A stretch of 64,000 nt of DNA. Source: Chloroflexota bacterium. Lineage in GTDB: Bacteria > Chloroflexota > Anaerolineae > UBA4142. The notes under the pieces are model-generated. The model ran no database searches and had not been told where the DNA came from. It saw only the letters and a program-made list of their open reading frames with translations. A program made the position numbers and the translations under genes. This document shows, piece after piece, positions 8,338 to 16,541 of the stretch (positions are counted from its first letter, which is position 1; each line of letters opens with the position of its first letter). The stretch covers positions 176,410 to 240,409 of the forward strand of contig JACRMI010000164.1 of the NCBI GenBank assembly GCA_016215025.1, written 5' to 3'.

Positions 8338-10002
8338 ATGCAATATTTTCGTCGGCTGGTCTTTCTCGCTCTCGTTTTCCTCTGCGGTTGTGCGAACGTT
8401 CAAATTCCGACTTCCGACGTGACGGCAACACCGCCACGTCCAACTATCGCCGATATTAGTAATCCGACCGTTCCCGCAACGCTTGCGCCCAGCGATACGC
8501 CGATTCCTGCGCCGACGATTGTTTTGCCCGAAGGCGGCTCGATCACGATCGGCGTTATCGGCAATCTGAATCTCGAATTCAACGTCATGCCCTCGCTTGT
8601 GCAAGACGCGGTGTTCGAGTCGCTTTTTAAAATCGATCCGGCGAACGGCGCGCTGAAACCTGGGTTAGCCGAATCGTTTCAAGTATCCAATGATGCCACG
8701 ACGATGACGTTTAAATTACGACCTGGGATCAAGTGGCACAATGGCGAAGCGCTCACCGCCGACGATGTGGTTGCATCGATTCGAGCGTTTTCCAGTTCTG
8801 AGTTTCGCGGCCGACCGGTCACCGATTTCGGCACGCTGACCCGTTCGACCGCCATCGATTCACAAACAGTGCAGCTCACCTTTAGCGATGGCTATTGCGG
8901 CGCGCTGACAAGTATCGGCACGATGAAAATCGTTCCGCGCGCAGTCGCCGCCTCTCCCAATTTCCCCAAGCTTACGCCGACGCAAATGAATGGAACCGGC
9001 CCACTCAAATTTGTTTCGCGCACAAACGATCAAATCGTTTTCGCCCGCAACGTCGATTATTACGACGGCGCACCGCATATCGATTCGTGGACGATTCGCG
9101 TTTTTCCCGATTCCGCCGCCATGCGCGGCGCGTTTTCCAACAAGCAAATCGATTTGATGCCCGGCACGCTCGACGATTACGCCGCGCTCAAGAAAATCCC
9201 CGACGCAAATACGCTGCGCGTCGCGTCCGACTCGCCCGAATTTCTGTCCATCCTGCTCAACCTCGACACGACGACGTTGAATGATCCGCGTGTGCGTCAA
9301 GCATTGGCATACGCGCTTGACCGCAACGCCTTGCTTAACGACATCGACGGGCAAGCGACACTCGTCGATTCAAGTGTCTTGCCCAACAATTGGACGTATC
9401 CCGCGAATCTGCCGCGCTTTACGTACGATGTTGCTCAAGCCAAGCGACTGCTTGCGGACGCCGGCTGGCGCGATGCGGGCGATGGCGTGCTCAAGAAAAA
9501 TGGCAAGCCGATGCAGTTGGAGCTGTGGACCGAAGCCGATGACCCCGTACTCGAGCCGCTTGCGTTTCACATTCGCACGATGTACGCCGCGCTCGGTCTC
9601 CAAGTCAGTTTGCAGCTTGATGATCGACCGGGCTGGGTCACGCGCGCGTTCGAGCATCGATTCGATCTGTTGCTACTCTCGCGTAAGATTCCGCTCGATC
9701 CGGACCAGCGTTGGTATTGGCAGTCCGATCAAAACAAACCAAACGATGGATTCAATTTCGGTTCGTACGCAAACACAAAGCTCGACGGACTGTTCAAAGA
9801 CTTGCAACACGCACCCGCATGTGATTCGGCTGCGCGTGCCGCAACGAGCGGTGAAATCGCTCGCACGCTCGTCGTCGATTCGCCGGTGGTTTTCCTCTTT
9901 GCGCCGAACAAATATCTTGTTGCGCAAGACCGCGTGTTTGGTCTCGCGCCCAGCCCTTTTGCCGGCGATTATTGGAATCTGAACAATTGGCGTGTGAAAT
10001 AG
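8338..10002 (+). CDS. Family 5 solute-binding lipoprotein (oligopeptide/dipeptide type)
   Basis: 554 residues with a lipoprotein signal (VFLALVFLCGC, lipobox Cys 18), a Thr/Pro linker, then a full SBP_bac_5 domain. Family marks are VFESLFKIDPANGALKPGLA, MTFKLRPGIKWHNGEALTADD, LNDPRVRQALAYALDRNAL and QAKRLLADAGWRDAGDG. Such proteins capture peptides, sugars or metals for an ABC importer. No permease or ATPase gene of that importer is nearby, so this is either an orphan binding protein or its transporter is elsewhere. It starts 6 bp after plsY with only a weak ribosome site. Confidence 0.9.
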   Translation: MQYFRRLVFLALVFLCGCANVQIPTSDVTATPPRPTIADISNPTVPATLAPSDTPIPAPTIVLPEGGSITIGVIGNLNLEFNVMPSLVQDAVFESLFKIDPANGALKPGLAESFQVSNDATTMTFKLRPGIKWHNGEALTADDVVASIRAFSSSEFRGRPVTDFGTLTRSTAIDSQTVQLTFSDGYCGALTSIGTMKIVPRAVAASPNFPKLTPTQMNGTGPLKFVSRTNDQIVFARNVDYYDGAPHIDSWTIRVFPDSAAMRGAFSNKQIDLMPGTLDDYAALKKIPDANTLRVASDSPEFLSILLNLDTTTLNDPRVRQALAYALDRNALLNDIDGQATLVDSSVLPNNWTYPANLPRFTYDVAQAKRLLADAGWRDAGDGVLKKNGKPMQLELWTEADDPVLEPLAFHIRTMYAALGLQVSLQLDDRPGWVTRAFEHRFDLLLLSRKIPLDPDQRWYWQSDQNKPNDGFNFGSYANTKLDGLFKDLQHAPACDSAARAATSGEIARTLVVDSPVVFLFAPNKYLVAQDRVFGLAPSPFAGDYWNLNNWRVK

Positions 10003-10062
10003 TCGCCTAGTCTGATCGTCTTATAGTCAATTCAGACATGCGACGACTTTATAGGTGACCCG

Positions 10063-12399
10063 ATGACTATTCGACTATTTGACTATATAACTAACCCGAC
10101 GGCTTTCATCACCTATCGTGACACTCACAACCAAACGCATCGACTTGAACTAGCTGGCAATCCTATTGCGCATCAATCCAGCAACAATCGCGTTACACTC
10201 TCCCTCAGCGATGACATCGTCGAGTTGCAATGGCACGCAATCGTCGGCGAAGAATTCTACGCCTGGCTCGAAATCAGTAATCACAGCGCTGAACCCATTC
10301 ACATTGACGAATTGCACGTCCTCTCGCTCGATGCAGCGCATGGCGCAAACATCAACCTAGGTGTGCTGCCTCCAAATTGGCGAATGTTTCAGAATGGCTG
10401 GCAATCCTGGTCGGCGACGTACGTCCGCGATTGCAGCAACGGTGTCCATCTCGACCCTGCGACCGAAGAGTACAACGTCAAACACCAGCCGCATCCTGTC
10501 CCCGCTTCGCCAAAAACAATCGTGAGCGAATGGTTTACGGTCATGACCGCCTATCCTTTGACTTCGCTGCGCTCCGCTCAGGATGACATTCGCGGTCAGC
10601 GGTCGTCCGTCGGCGGTCTGCTTTTGGGCTTTGTCTCCGCCGCCAATCAGCTCGGCGAAATTCGATTGCAACTCGATAACGGCGCATTCGTTCGGCTCGA
10701 TGCGTTGAATTATGCCGACGGTGTTCGCGTTGACCCTGGCGAAAAATTCTCGTCGGAGAAATTGCTTGTCGCCTTTGGCGAACCGCTCACGCTGCTAGAT
10801 AAATACGCCATGTGCCTCGGCACTACGATGCATGCACGAATTCCAACAACACCATTGACCGGTTGGTGTACGTGGTATTATTTCTTTGGACAAAACACTG
10901 CCAGCGACGTGATCGCCAACGTCGAGCGGATTCGCGCGGAACGCTTGCCGCTTGACACGATCGTCATCGACGATGGCTATCAAACGTCGGATGGCGACTG
11001 GACCAGCATCGATGCGGAGAAATTTCCAAACGGAATGAAATCCCTCGCCGACGAAATTCGCCGCGCGGGACTGGTGCCGGGCATTTGGCTTGCGCCCTTC
11101 GCCGCAAATGAAAACTCGCAACTCGCGCGCAACCATCCCGAATTTCTCTTGCGCGATGAAAAAGGCGAACCTGTTTTTTCGTGGCGACATTGGGGCGCTA
11201 AATGTTTCTCGCTTGATCTGTCGCGCGCCGATGTGCAAGATTGGCTGCGCAATCTCTTCCGCACGCTAAGCGACGACTGGGGCTATGATTTTTTTAAACT
11301 CGATTTTCTATACACCGCGGCCGCGCCCGGCGTCCATCACGATCCGAAGATGACGCGCGCGCAAGCCGTTCGACGTGGACTAGAAATCATTCGCGAGACT
11401 GTCGGCGACAAAATGATTCTCGGCTGCGGCGCGCCGCTTGGTCCCAGCGTCGGCGTCGTCGATGCAATGCGTATCGGTCCGGATGTGTCGATCAACTGGG
11501 AACCCATCTTCCACGGCGACCTCACCGAGCCATCGACGGCTTACGCGATGCGGAATACCCTCGCGCGCGCGTTCATGCACAATCGATTGTGGCACAACGA
11601 TCCGGACTGTGTCCTCGCTCGTCGCCGTGACGACGAGAGCGCGCTCAAGCTGAACGAAATGCGAACGATGGTTTCGATCATCGGACTGTCCGGCAGCGCA
11701 GTACTTTCCTCCGACAATCTGCCGTCGATTCGACGTGGACGACTAAAGTATCTCAAGCAAATTCTGCCCACGACGAATATCGCTGCGCGTCCAATCGACT
11801 TGTTTGAGCATGAATTGGCACAATTGTTTGCCTTGCCGGTCAAAACCGATTGGGGCGAATGGCTCGTCGTCGGCGCGATCAATTGGGAAGACAAAACTGC
11901 CATCACGCAAATCGATTTAGAAAAGCTGGGACTCGATCCAACGTGCAAATATCACGTCTACAATTACTGGCATCGTCGCTACGTAGGCATTGTGCGCGAG
12001 CGAGTCACCATCAAGCGCCATCAACCGCACGAGACGCGCGTGTTGTTGTTCAAACCGGTCTCTGAGCAAATCGATTTGCTGACGACGACGTTCCACATCG
12101 CGCAGGGACTGGTGGAGGTGAAGAAAGTTGAGCGAGAAAGATGGAGCGGGGGCATCGATAAAACAAAAGGAAATAAGGGAAATAAAGGAAATGGTGGAAA
12201 GGAAATCTTGCGTGTGGAATTGGAAAAATCGGGGAGGCATTCCGGCGACGTGATCTTTGCCATACCAAAGACGCGCAAGCTCATCGCCGCCAAAGTGGAT
12301 GGACGCGTTTCGCCGCATCGCTCAATCGACAAAGGCATTGTCGCAGTGGGCTTGACGCTGGATGAAAAAGCTACGGTCGAAATCGAAGTGAGCGGCTAG
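10063..12399 (+). CDS. GH36 alpha-galactosidase
   Basis: 778 residues. An N-terminal beta-sandwich (1-255, with NGWQSWSATY) is followed by a (beta/alpha)8 barrel. Catalytic signatures match the Thermotoga GalA subgroup: nucleophile Asp414 in FFKLDFLY and acid/base Asp474 in MRIGPDV, with GWCTWYYFFG and DTIVIDDGYQ upstream. It hydrolyses terminal alpha-galactosides of melibiose/raffinose type; with no signal peptide it should be cytosolic. Two oddities stand out. Residues ~160-184 are encoded by a piece of the dispersed palindromic repeat (R5). Near residue 705 there is a low-complexity KGNKGNKGNGGK stretch from AAAGGAAAT-type repeats. The start follows AGGTGACCCG. A diverged copy of the 3' end lies at 13084. 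Confidence 0.93.
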   Translation: MTIRLFDYITNPTAFITYRDTHNQTHRLELAGNPIAHQSSNNRVTLSLSDDIVELQWHAIVGEEFYAWLEISNHSAEPIHIDELHVLSLDAAHGANINLGVLPPNWRMFQNGWQSWSATYVRDCSNGVHLDPATEEYNVKHQPHPVPASPKTIVSEWFTVMTAYPLTSLRSAQDDIRGQRSSVGGLLLGFVSAANQLGEIRLQLDNGAFVRLDALNYADGVRVDPGEKFSSEKLLVAFGEPLTLLDKYAMCLGTTMHARIPTTPLTGWCTWYYFFGQNTASDVIANVERIRAERLPLDTIVIDDGYQTSDGDWTSIDAEKFPNGMKSLADEIRRAGLVPGIWLAPFAANENSQLARNHPEFLLRDEKGEPVFSWRHWGAKCFSLDLSRADVQDWLRNLFRTLSDDWGYDFFKLDFLYTAAAPGVHHDPKMTRAQAVRRGLEIIRETVGDKMILGCGAPLGPSVGVVDAMRIGPDVSINWEPIFHGDLTEPSTAYAMRNTLARAFMHNRLWHNDPDCVLARRRDDESALKLNEMRTMVSIIGLSGSAVLSSDNLPSIRRGRLKYLKQILPTTNIAARPIDLFEHELAQLFALPVKTDWGEWLVVGAINWEDKTAITQIDLEKLGLDPTCKYHVYNYWHRRYVGIVRERVTIKRHQPHETRVLLFKPVSEQIDLLTTTFHIAQGLVEVKKVERERWSGGIDKTKGNKGNKGNGGKEILRVELEKSGRHSGDVIFAIPKTRKLIAAKVDGRVSPHRSIDKGIVAVGLTLDEKATVEIEVSG
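10539..10618. repeat. Dispersed palindromic element relative, copy R5, inside the GH36 gene
   Basis: GGTCATGACCGCC, then TTCGCTGCGCTCCGCTCAGG and ATGACATTCGCGGTCAGCGG. The same modules in the same order occur in the intergenic copy at 59772-59854. In the GH36 gene it is translated without a frameshift (MTAYPLTSLRSAQDDIRG). Confidence 0.65.
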
Positions 12400-13083
12400 A
12401 TGAAACGATTGAAATCGGATATTCCACCCGATGCAGTGGAACAAGTCGTCAGCGAGTACAGTCAGGAAGATGCACACATCGATTATCAGATTCGAGGGTG
12501 TCTTCTCAATGGACAACTGGTTGGACGACGTGCCTATGCTGCCGATGGCACGTTGATCATGGAGACGCCGCTGCAAAACGGGCAAAAGCACGGACGAGAA
12601 ATCACGTGGAATGAAGATGGCACATTGCTTTTGGTGGAACCCTATGTGAACGGTCAAATCCACGGAACCGCAAAGCAATATGGCTCCGACGGTCAACTAA
12701 TCGGAACGTACCGCCTTGTTCATGGTACGGGCTATGATATTTGGCGACAAGAACGTGGCGACGGACACATTGTCATTTCGGAAGTTCATAGTCTCAAGAG
12801 CGGACTTCTGCACGGATACGAATGGTGGTTTACGGAGCGCGGTTTGCTCTGGCATGAACGACATTGGCGCGACGGTCAGTATCATGGGATCGAACGAATG
12901 TGGAATAGCCAAGGCAAACTCAAACGCGGTTACCCCAAGTATTGGATAGCAGGCAAAGCTGTTACGAAGCAGAAATATCTTCAAGCCATTCAGACGGACA
13001 AGACCTTGCCGATCTTTCGGATGAGAGACAATTCTCCTCGGCGTAAATTTCCACCGGAGATCGAGCAGTTGTTGGTTCCCTAG
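12400..13083 (+). CDS. MORN/YwqK-type repeat protein
   Basis: 227 residues, starting right after the GH36 stop (TAGATG), so translation is probably coupled. The core has MORN_2-like units: LQNGQKHGREITWNEDGTLL, NGQIHGTAKQYGSDGQLIGT, and DGQYHGIERMWNSQGKLKRG. This repeat is found in YwqK-type antitoxins and in many proteins of unknown role. No partner toxin is visible here. The C-terminal 45 residues are basic and lack repeats. The gene is bracketed by the GH36 3' end and a diverged second copy of that end. Function is unknown. Confidence 0.7.
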   Translation: MKRLKSDIPPDAVEQVVSEYSQEDAHIDYQIRGCLLNGQLVGRRAYAADGTLIMETPLQNGQKHGREITWNEDGTLLLVEPYVNGQIHGTAKQYGSDGQLIGTYRLVHGTGYDIWRQERGDGHIVISEVHSLKSGLLHGYEWWFTERGLLWHERHWRDGQYHGIERMWNSQGKLKRGYPKYWIAGKAVTKQKYLQAIQTDKTLPIFRMRDNSPRRKFPPEIEQLLVP

Positions 13084-13219
13084 CCGTGCCAAAGACGTTC
13101 AAGCTCATCGCCGCGAAGGTAGATGGTCGCGTATCGCCGCATCGTTCAATCGATAAAGGAGTTGTCGCGGTGGGCCTGGCATTGGATGAGGAAGCGATGG
13201 TGGAGATTGAGGCGAGTTG
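13084..13219 (+). pseudogene. Diverged duplicate of the GH36 3' end
   Basis: This stretch translates as VPKTFKLIAAKVDGRVSPHR and continues to a stop with about 80% identity to the last ~45 residues of the upstream GH36 protein (IPKTRKLIAAKVDGRVSPHR). It begins directly at the stop of the MORN gene and has no start codon or ribosome site, so it is a remnant. Either the 3' end was duplicated when the MORN gene arrived, or a second tandem GH36 gene was almost wholly lost. Confidence 0.85.
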
Positions 13220-13289
13220 AAAATTTAGAAACATGGTTCGCATAGGTTTTAGTCAAACTCAAAATTGTTCGTTCTCAATGGAGACTAAA

Positions 13290-14237
13290 ATGTCACAAAA
13301 GAAAAAACTCCAAGTATTCGTATCATCAACCTATGAAGATCTAAAGGAAGAACGACAAGCTGCTGTTGAAGCAATTCTAACAGCAGGACATATCCCAGCG
13401 GGGATGGAACTTTTCGCGGCAGGCGATGAATCACAGATGAATGCAATCCGTCGGTGGATAAACGAATCCGATGTTTACCTTTTGATTTTGGGAGGACGTT
13501 ATGGAAGTATTGAGCCCAAGAGTCAAAAGAGTTATATCCACTTGGAATACGAATTTGCTATCGAAAGAGGTAAACCCTTTTTCGCTGTTGTCATAAGGGA
13601 TGATTACCTTGAAGAAAAGGTGAAAAAGGAAGGTAGAAGAGTAATTGAAACAGAGAATCCGCAAAAACTCAAAGAGTTCCGCGCTCAGGTGTTGACTAAG
13701 CTTGTCAGATTCTGGAGCGAGGCACGTGACATCAAGCTTGCCATTCTGGAAACGATGTCCGAATTTAGCCGTCATGATGACTTAGTAGGTTGGATTCCTG
13801 GAGATGAAGGTATCAAAGCAAGCACTCTAACGGAAGAAATCGCTCGACTCGCGAAGGAAAATACAAGCCTACGAGAGCAAATGGCTAAAGCATCAGAATC
13901 TTTGCGATATGAATCCTATAATGGTCTGACCTTCGAGCAGGTTTGCAATGAACTCGCAAGCGATTTTTTCGATGAAGAACTTCGTGATAAAGGAATGATT
14001 CCAGTTTTACACAAAAGGGCTCATGTGCCCATGGATGAACGATTGACTTTGCTTCAATGTTTTCTTGTTTATGGCGAAGATTTAGTTAGTGGCACCGAAA
14101 TTCCCGATCAATTATATAGGTCTCTGGCTCTTATTGGTTTAATAAGGAATGATGTCACTCGACCTTATGGCATTTTGACAGATTTAGGCAAGCGATTTAT
14201 GCTGCACCTCAGAAACAGAAATATAAATCAAAAATGA
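13290..14237 (+). CDS. DUF4062 (TIR/STIR-like) protein with coiled coil and C-terminal domain
   Basis: 315 residues. Residues ~5-90 are a DUF4062 domain: KLQVFVSSTYEDLKEERQAA, then GMELFAAGDESQ, SDVYLLILGGRYGSI and YIHLEYEFAIERGKPFF. This TIR-like fold is common in NTPase-linked and antiviral-type proteins. Residues ~180-215 form a coiled coil (LTEEIARLAKENTSLREQMA). The last ~110 residues may be a winged-helix-like domain (LALIGLIRNDVTRPYGILTD). ATG 13290 follows GGAG by 6 nt. The gene is clearly more AT-rich than its neighbours and has no operon partner, which suggests transfer. An immune role is only inferred from the domain. Confidence 0.75.
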   Translation: MSQKKKLQVFVSSTYEDLKEERQAAVEAILTAGHIPAGMELFAAGDESQMNAIRRWINESDVYLLILGGRYGSIEPKSQKSYIHLEYEFAIERGKPFFAVVIRDDYLEEKVKKEGRRVIETENPQKLKEFRAQVLTKLVRFWSEARDIKLAILETMSEFSRHDDLVGWIPGDEGIKASTLTEEIARLAKENTSLREQMAKASESLRYESYNGLTFEQVCNELASDFFDEELRDKGMIPVLHKRAHVPMDERLTLLQCFLVYGEDLVSGTEIPDQLYRSLALIGLIRNDVTRPYGILTDLGKRFMLHLRNRNINQK

Positions 14238-14361
14238 GATGAAGGTAACTAATTTACGCTGTCAAATAGGTTAGAAATAAGGAAGTAGGATTATCAAATT
14301 CGAGGAAACTATTGTAGGAAAATAATTCAAATCCTCTCGTCTTTTAGCTGACTTAATACTT

Positions 14362-14403
14362 AAGCGACCAGGTTTCTCGCCGAAGGCGGAAACCTGGTCG
14401 CTT
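14362..14403. terminator. Long hairpin, probable bidirectional terminator
   Basis: AAGCGACCAGGTTTC (14362-14376) pairs perfectly with 14389-14403, with an inner CGCC-GAA-GGCG stem. It lies between the DUF4062 gene and the convergent VOC gene. The AAACCTGG module recurs in the hairpin at 16487. Confidence 0.7.
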
Positions 14404-14405
14404 GT

Positions 14406-14795
14406 CTACATCTGCGGCTGAACGATCTGGATCAAGTTGCCGCACGTATCGTCGAATACGGCGATGGTTGAACCTGGCGCTTTGGTTGGTTCCATCGTAA
14501 ACTTGACGCCGCGCTGTTTCAGTTTTTCGTACTCCTTCTGTATATCGTCGACGAAAAACGCAGCCAAAGGGATTTGCTGATTGTAAATGGCTTGCTGAAA
14601 AGTTTTGGCGGCGGGGTTATCGTTTGGCTCTAGGAGCAATTCCGTTCCATTCGGTTCTTCGGAAGAGACGACGGTGAGCCACTTGAATTGCCCAAGCGGC
14701 ACGTCTTGCTTTTTCACGAAACCCAACATCTTGGTATAAAATTCGAGTGCCTTGGTTTGGTCGTCCACGAAAACGCTCGTGAGTTTGATCTTCAT
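14406..14795 (-). CDS. VOC (glyoxalase/bleomycin-resistance) superfamily protein
   Basis: 129 residues with two beta-alpha-beta-beta-beta units: MKIKLTSVFVDDQTKALEFY and PLAAFFVDDIQKEYEKLKQR, ending FDDTCGNLIQIVQP. The terminal D.xGNLIQI strand is typical of the PhnB/glyoxalase-like group. The substrate cannot be told; members bind metals, antibiotics or small aldehydes. It lies 6 bp downstream of an AraC-type regulator gene on the same strand, the usual arrangement of a small stress- or drug-responsive pair. Confidence 0.88.
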   Translation of the reverse strand: MKIKLTSVFVDDQTKALEFYTKMLGFVKKQDVPLGQFKWLTVVSSEEPNGTELLLEPNDNPAAKTFQQAIYNQQIPLAAFFVDDIQKEYEKLKQRGVKFTMEPTKAPGSTIAVFDDTCGNLIQIVQPQM

Positions 14796-14801
14796 CGCGA
14801 T

Positions 14802-15179
14802 TTATCCTTTCTTCAGAATTTTTGTCGCCACTTGGCAGTCGAGCTGTCGAAACTCGCTGGGGCTGAGACCGAACTGTTGTTTGAACGCTTTGCCAAACGC
14901 CGCGTGCGTATCGTAACCGGCGGCTAGTGCAACCTCTGTAATGTCGATTGCGCCCATTCGCAATTTGCGTCCCGCGCGTTCCAGGCGCACGCGCCGGACA
15001 TAGGCTGCGATACTCTCGCCGGTTTCAGCGGTAAAGAGGCGATGAAAATGTGGCACGGAGAAACCGACCATTTCCGCCAGCACTTGACGATTGAGCGGTT
15101 CGTCGATGTGTTCGTAAATATATTTTTTGACTGTATGGATGCGTTCGCAATAGTTTCGGGTTTCAGTTTCCATAGACAT
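14802..15179 (-). CDS. AraC-family regulator, DNA-binding domain only
   Basis: 125 residues that consist almost only of the double helix-turn-helix of AraC/XylS proteins, as in MarA/SoxS. The first HTH is NRQVLAEMVGFSVPHFHRLF, the second DITEVALAAGYDTHAAFGKA, and the family signature FKQQFGLSPSEFRQ closes the domain. With no ligand domain, activity would be set by its amount. It heads a two-gene unit with the VOC gene. ATG 15179 or 15173 are both possible starts. Confidence 0.9.
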   Translation of the reverse strand: MSMETETRNYCERIHTVKKYIYEHIDEPLNRQVLAEMVGFSVPHFHRLFTAETGESIAAYVRRVRLERAGRKLRMGAIDITEVALAAGYDTHAAFGKAFKQQFGLSPSEFRQLDCQVATKILKKG

Positions 15180-15235
15180 TTATAGCACGCCAGAACGCGC
15201 GTTCGCTATTCCAAATGTATCATCTTGCCTTGAAA

Positions 15236-15330
15236 GACCCTAAAGGTTTTCGTTGTCTGATTAAGATTTTGGTTAGCAAAGATGCATTGGGTATCATGAG
15301 TATTGGTTAGCCAAGAAAACCTTTAGGGTC
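15236..15330. repeat. Spaced inverted repeat at the lipB 3' end
   Basis: GACCCTAAAGGTTTTC (15236-15251) and its exact complement (15315-15330) are 63 bp apart. The right arm overlaps the last codons and stop of lipB. It may act as a terminator for lipB. Confidence 0.6.
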
Positions 15331-16027
15331 TGAGACCCGCTAATCGCGTTTGAAATTCTGCTGATGAAATTTCAACCATCTCCGCGCCGAACACCTCGCC
15401 AAATTTTTCGGCGACGCATCGACGCACTGCCTGCATATCGATCGGTCGATCTAGCACGCGCGCCATCGACGTAACCGCCTTGTCGGAAATGCCGCACGGC
15501 ACGATCAAATCAAAATGCGCCAGGTTTGGATCGACGTTGAGCGCAAAGCCGTGATAGGTGATCCACTGTTCGATGCGCGCGCCGATTTGGACGAGCTTCG
15601 CTTCACCATTTGGCGTATCAAACCATACGCCGACTAATTTCTCGATGCGCTTGCCGTGAATCCCAAAGTCGCCGAGCGTGCGAATCAACATGTCTTCCAT
15701 CGACCGCACGAACCAGCCGACATCGAGCCGAAAATTGTGCAGGTCGAGAATCGGATAGCCGACAAGCTGCCCCGGTCCATGATACGTCACATCGCCGCCG
15801 CGCTCCACGCGAAAAACATCGATGCCGACTTGTTTGAGAAATTCCGACGACGCGATCACATTCGATTCGTTCGCATTGCGACCGAGCGTAAAGACCGGCG
15901 GATGTTCGAGAAACAGCAAGGTGTCATTGAGCGCGCCGCGTTTGCGTGCCTCGACAATGCGATGTTGCAGCGCCAATGCGTCGGCGTACGGAACCGTTGC
16001 GAGATTAACTAACCACACTTGGTTCAT
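15323..16027 (-). CDS. lipB: Octanoyltransferase LipB
   Basis: 234 residues. LipB transfers octanoate from acyl carrier protein to the lipoyl domains of E2 and GcvH, the first step of lipoate synthesis. Motifs in order: FTLGRNANESN, RGGDVTYHGPGQLVGYPILD, the KLVQIGARIEQW lysine region, YHGFALNV, and the catalytic-site PCGI. The start at 16027 is the first codon consistent with the family (MNQVWLVNLATVPYADAL). The frame upstream is repeat-derived. It is the last gene of a minus-strand run with DUF2203, peroxiredoxin, cobO and folB. Confidence 0.95.
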   Translation of the reverse strand: MNQVWLVNLATVPYADALALQHRIVEARKRGALNDTLLFLEHPPVFTLGRNANESNVIASSEFLKQVGIDVFRVERGGDVTYHGPGQLVGYPILDLHNFRLDVGWFVRSMEDMLIRTLGDFGIHGKRIEKLVGVWFDTPNGEAKLVQIGARIEQWITYHGFALNVDPNLAHFDLIVPCGISDKAVTSMARVLDRPIDMQAVRRCVAEKFGEVFGAEMVEISSAEFQTRLAGLRP

Positions 16028-16103
16028 AGCAGATTGCAGATCGCAAATGGCAGATAGCGGATAGCATATGGAAATTGAGCCAGCGGCTATCAGCCATTCG
16101 CTT

Positions 16104-16475
16104 TCACAGCGGACGCCTCCCGCCATAGCCCGAATCCAAATCGTGCCAATAGCGCACCTGATCTTCGCCGCGTTTCCAGCACAGGTAGATGAGTTTGCCA
16201 TCACGGTATGCCGGAAAGTCAACCAGACCTTGATCCAAGTCTTTCAACTCACAGCCAATATCTTGGAAAAAACTCAGGTGAGCGTTGAACGATTGCAGTA
16301 CCATCGCATACTCGCTGCCCGCTTTGTTGCCGCCATTACCATTCGCACGCTGAATCAGTGATTCAAGCTTAGCACCCATGTTGCCCAGCTGGTCACGCGC
16401 AGACGACAATTCGTCGAGCAATTCTTCAATTTGAGGGAGGAGCGCATTTGCCTCATCAAGACTAAATGTTTTCAT
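16104..16475 (-). CDS. DUF2203 family protein
   Basis: 123 residues. The N-terminal two thirds are amphipathic helices (FSLDEANALLPQIEELLDEL). The conserved C-terminal motif LVDFPAYRDGKLIYLCWKRG followed by WHDLDSGYGGRRPL identifies DUF2203. No function is established for the family. It sits between the selenocysteine peroxiredoxin and lipB on the same strand. Confidence 0.85.
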   Translation of the reverse strand: MKTFSLDEANALLPQIEELLDELSSARDQLGNMGAKLESLIQRANGNGGNKAGSEYAMVLQSFNAHLSFFQDIGCELKDLDQGLVDFPAYRDGKLIYLCWKRGEDQVRYWHDLDSGYGGRRPL

Positions 16476-16486
16476 AGTTGGTTAAA

Positions 16487-16523
16487 GAATCCAGGTTTCC
16501 ATTCATCCCAGAAACCTGGATTC
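16487..16523. terminator. Hairpin between peroxiredoxin and DUF2203 genes
   Basis: GAATCCAGGTTTC (16487-16499) and its exact complement (16511-16523) around an 11-nt loop. There is no long T-run on the minus strand, so it may be an mRNA 3' stabiliser or another dispersed palindrome rather than a strong terminator. Confidence 0.5.
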
Positions 16524-16541
16524 CTTCTAGGGTTTCATATT

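Noticed and set aside
7624..8604. 326-codon minus-strand frame opposite plsY
   Set aside because: Antisense shadow; composition is Arg/Asn-rich and no family pattern is present.
12400..13083. Complete YwqK-type toxin-antitoxin system
   Set aside because: Only the repeat protein is present; no toxin-like gene is adjacent in the same unit.
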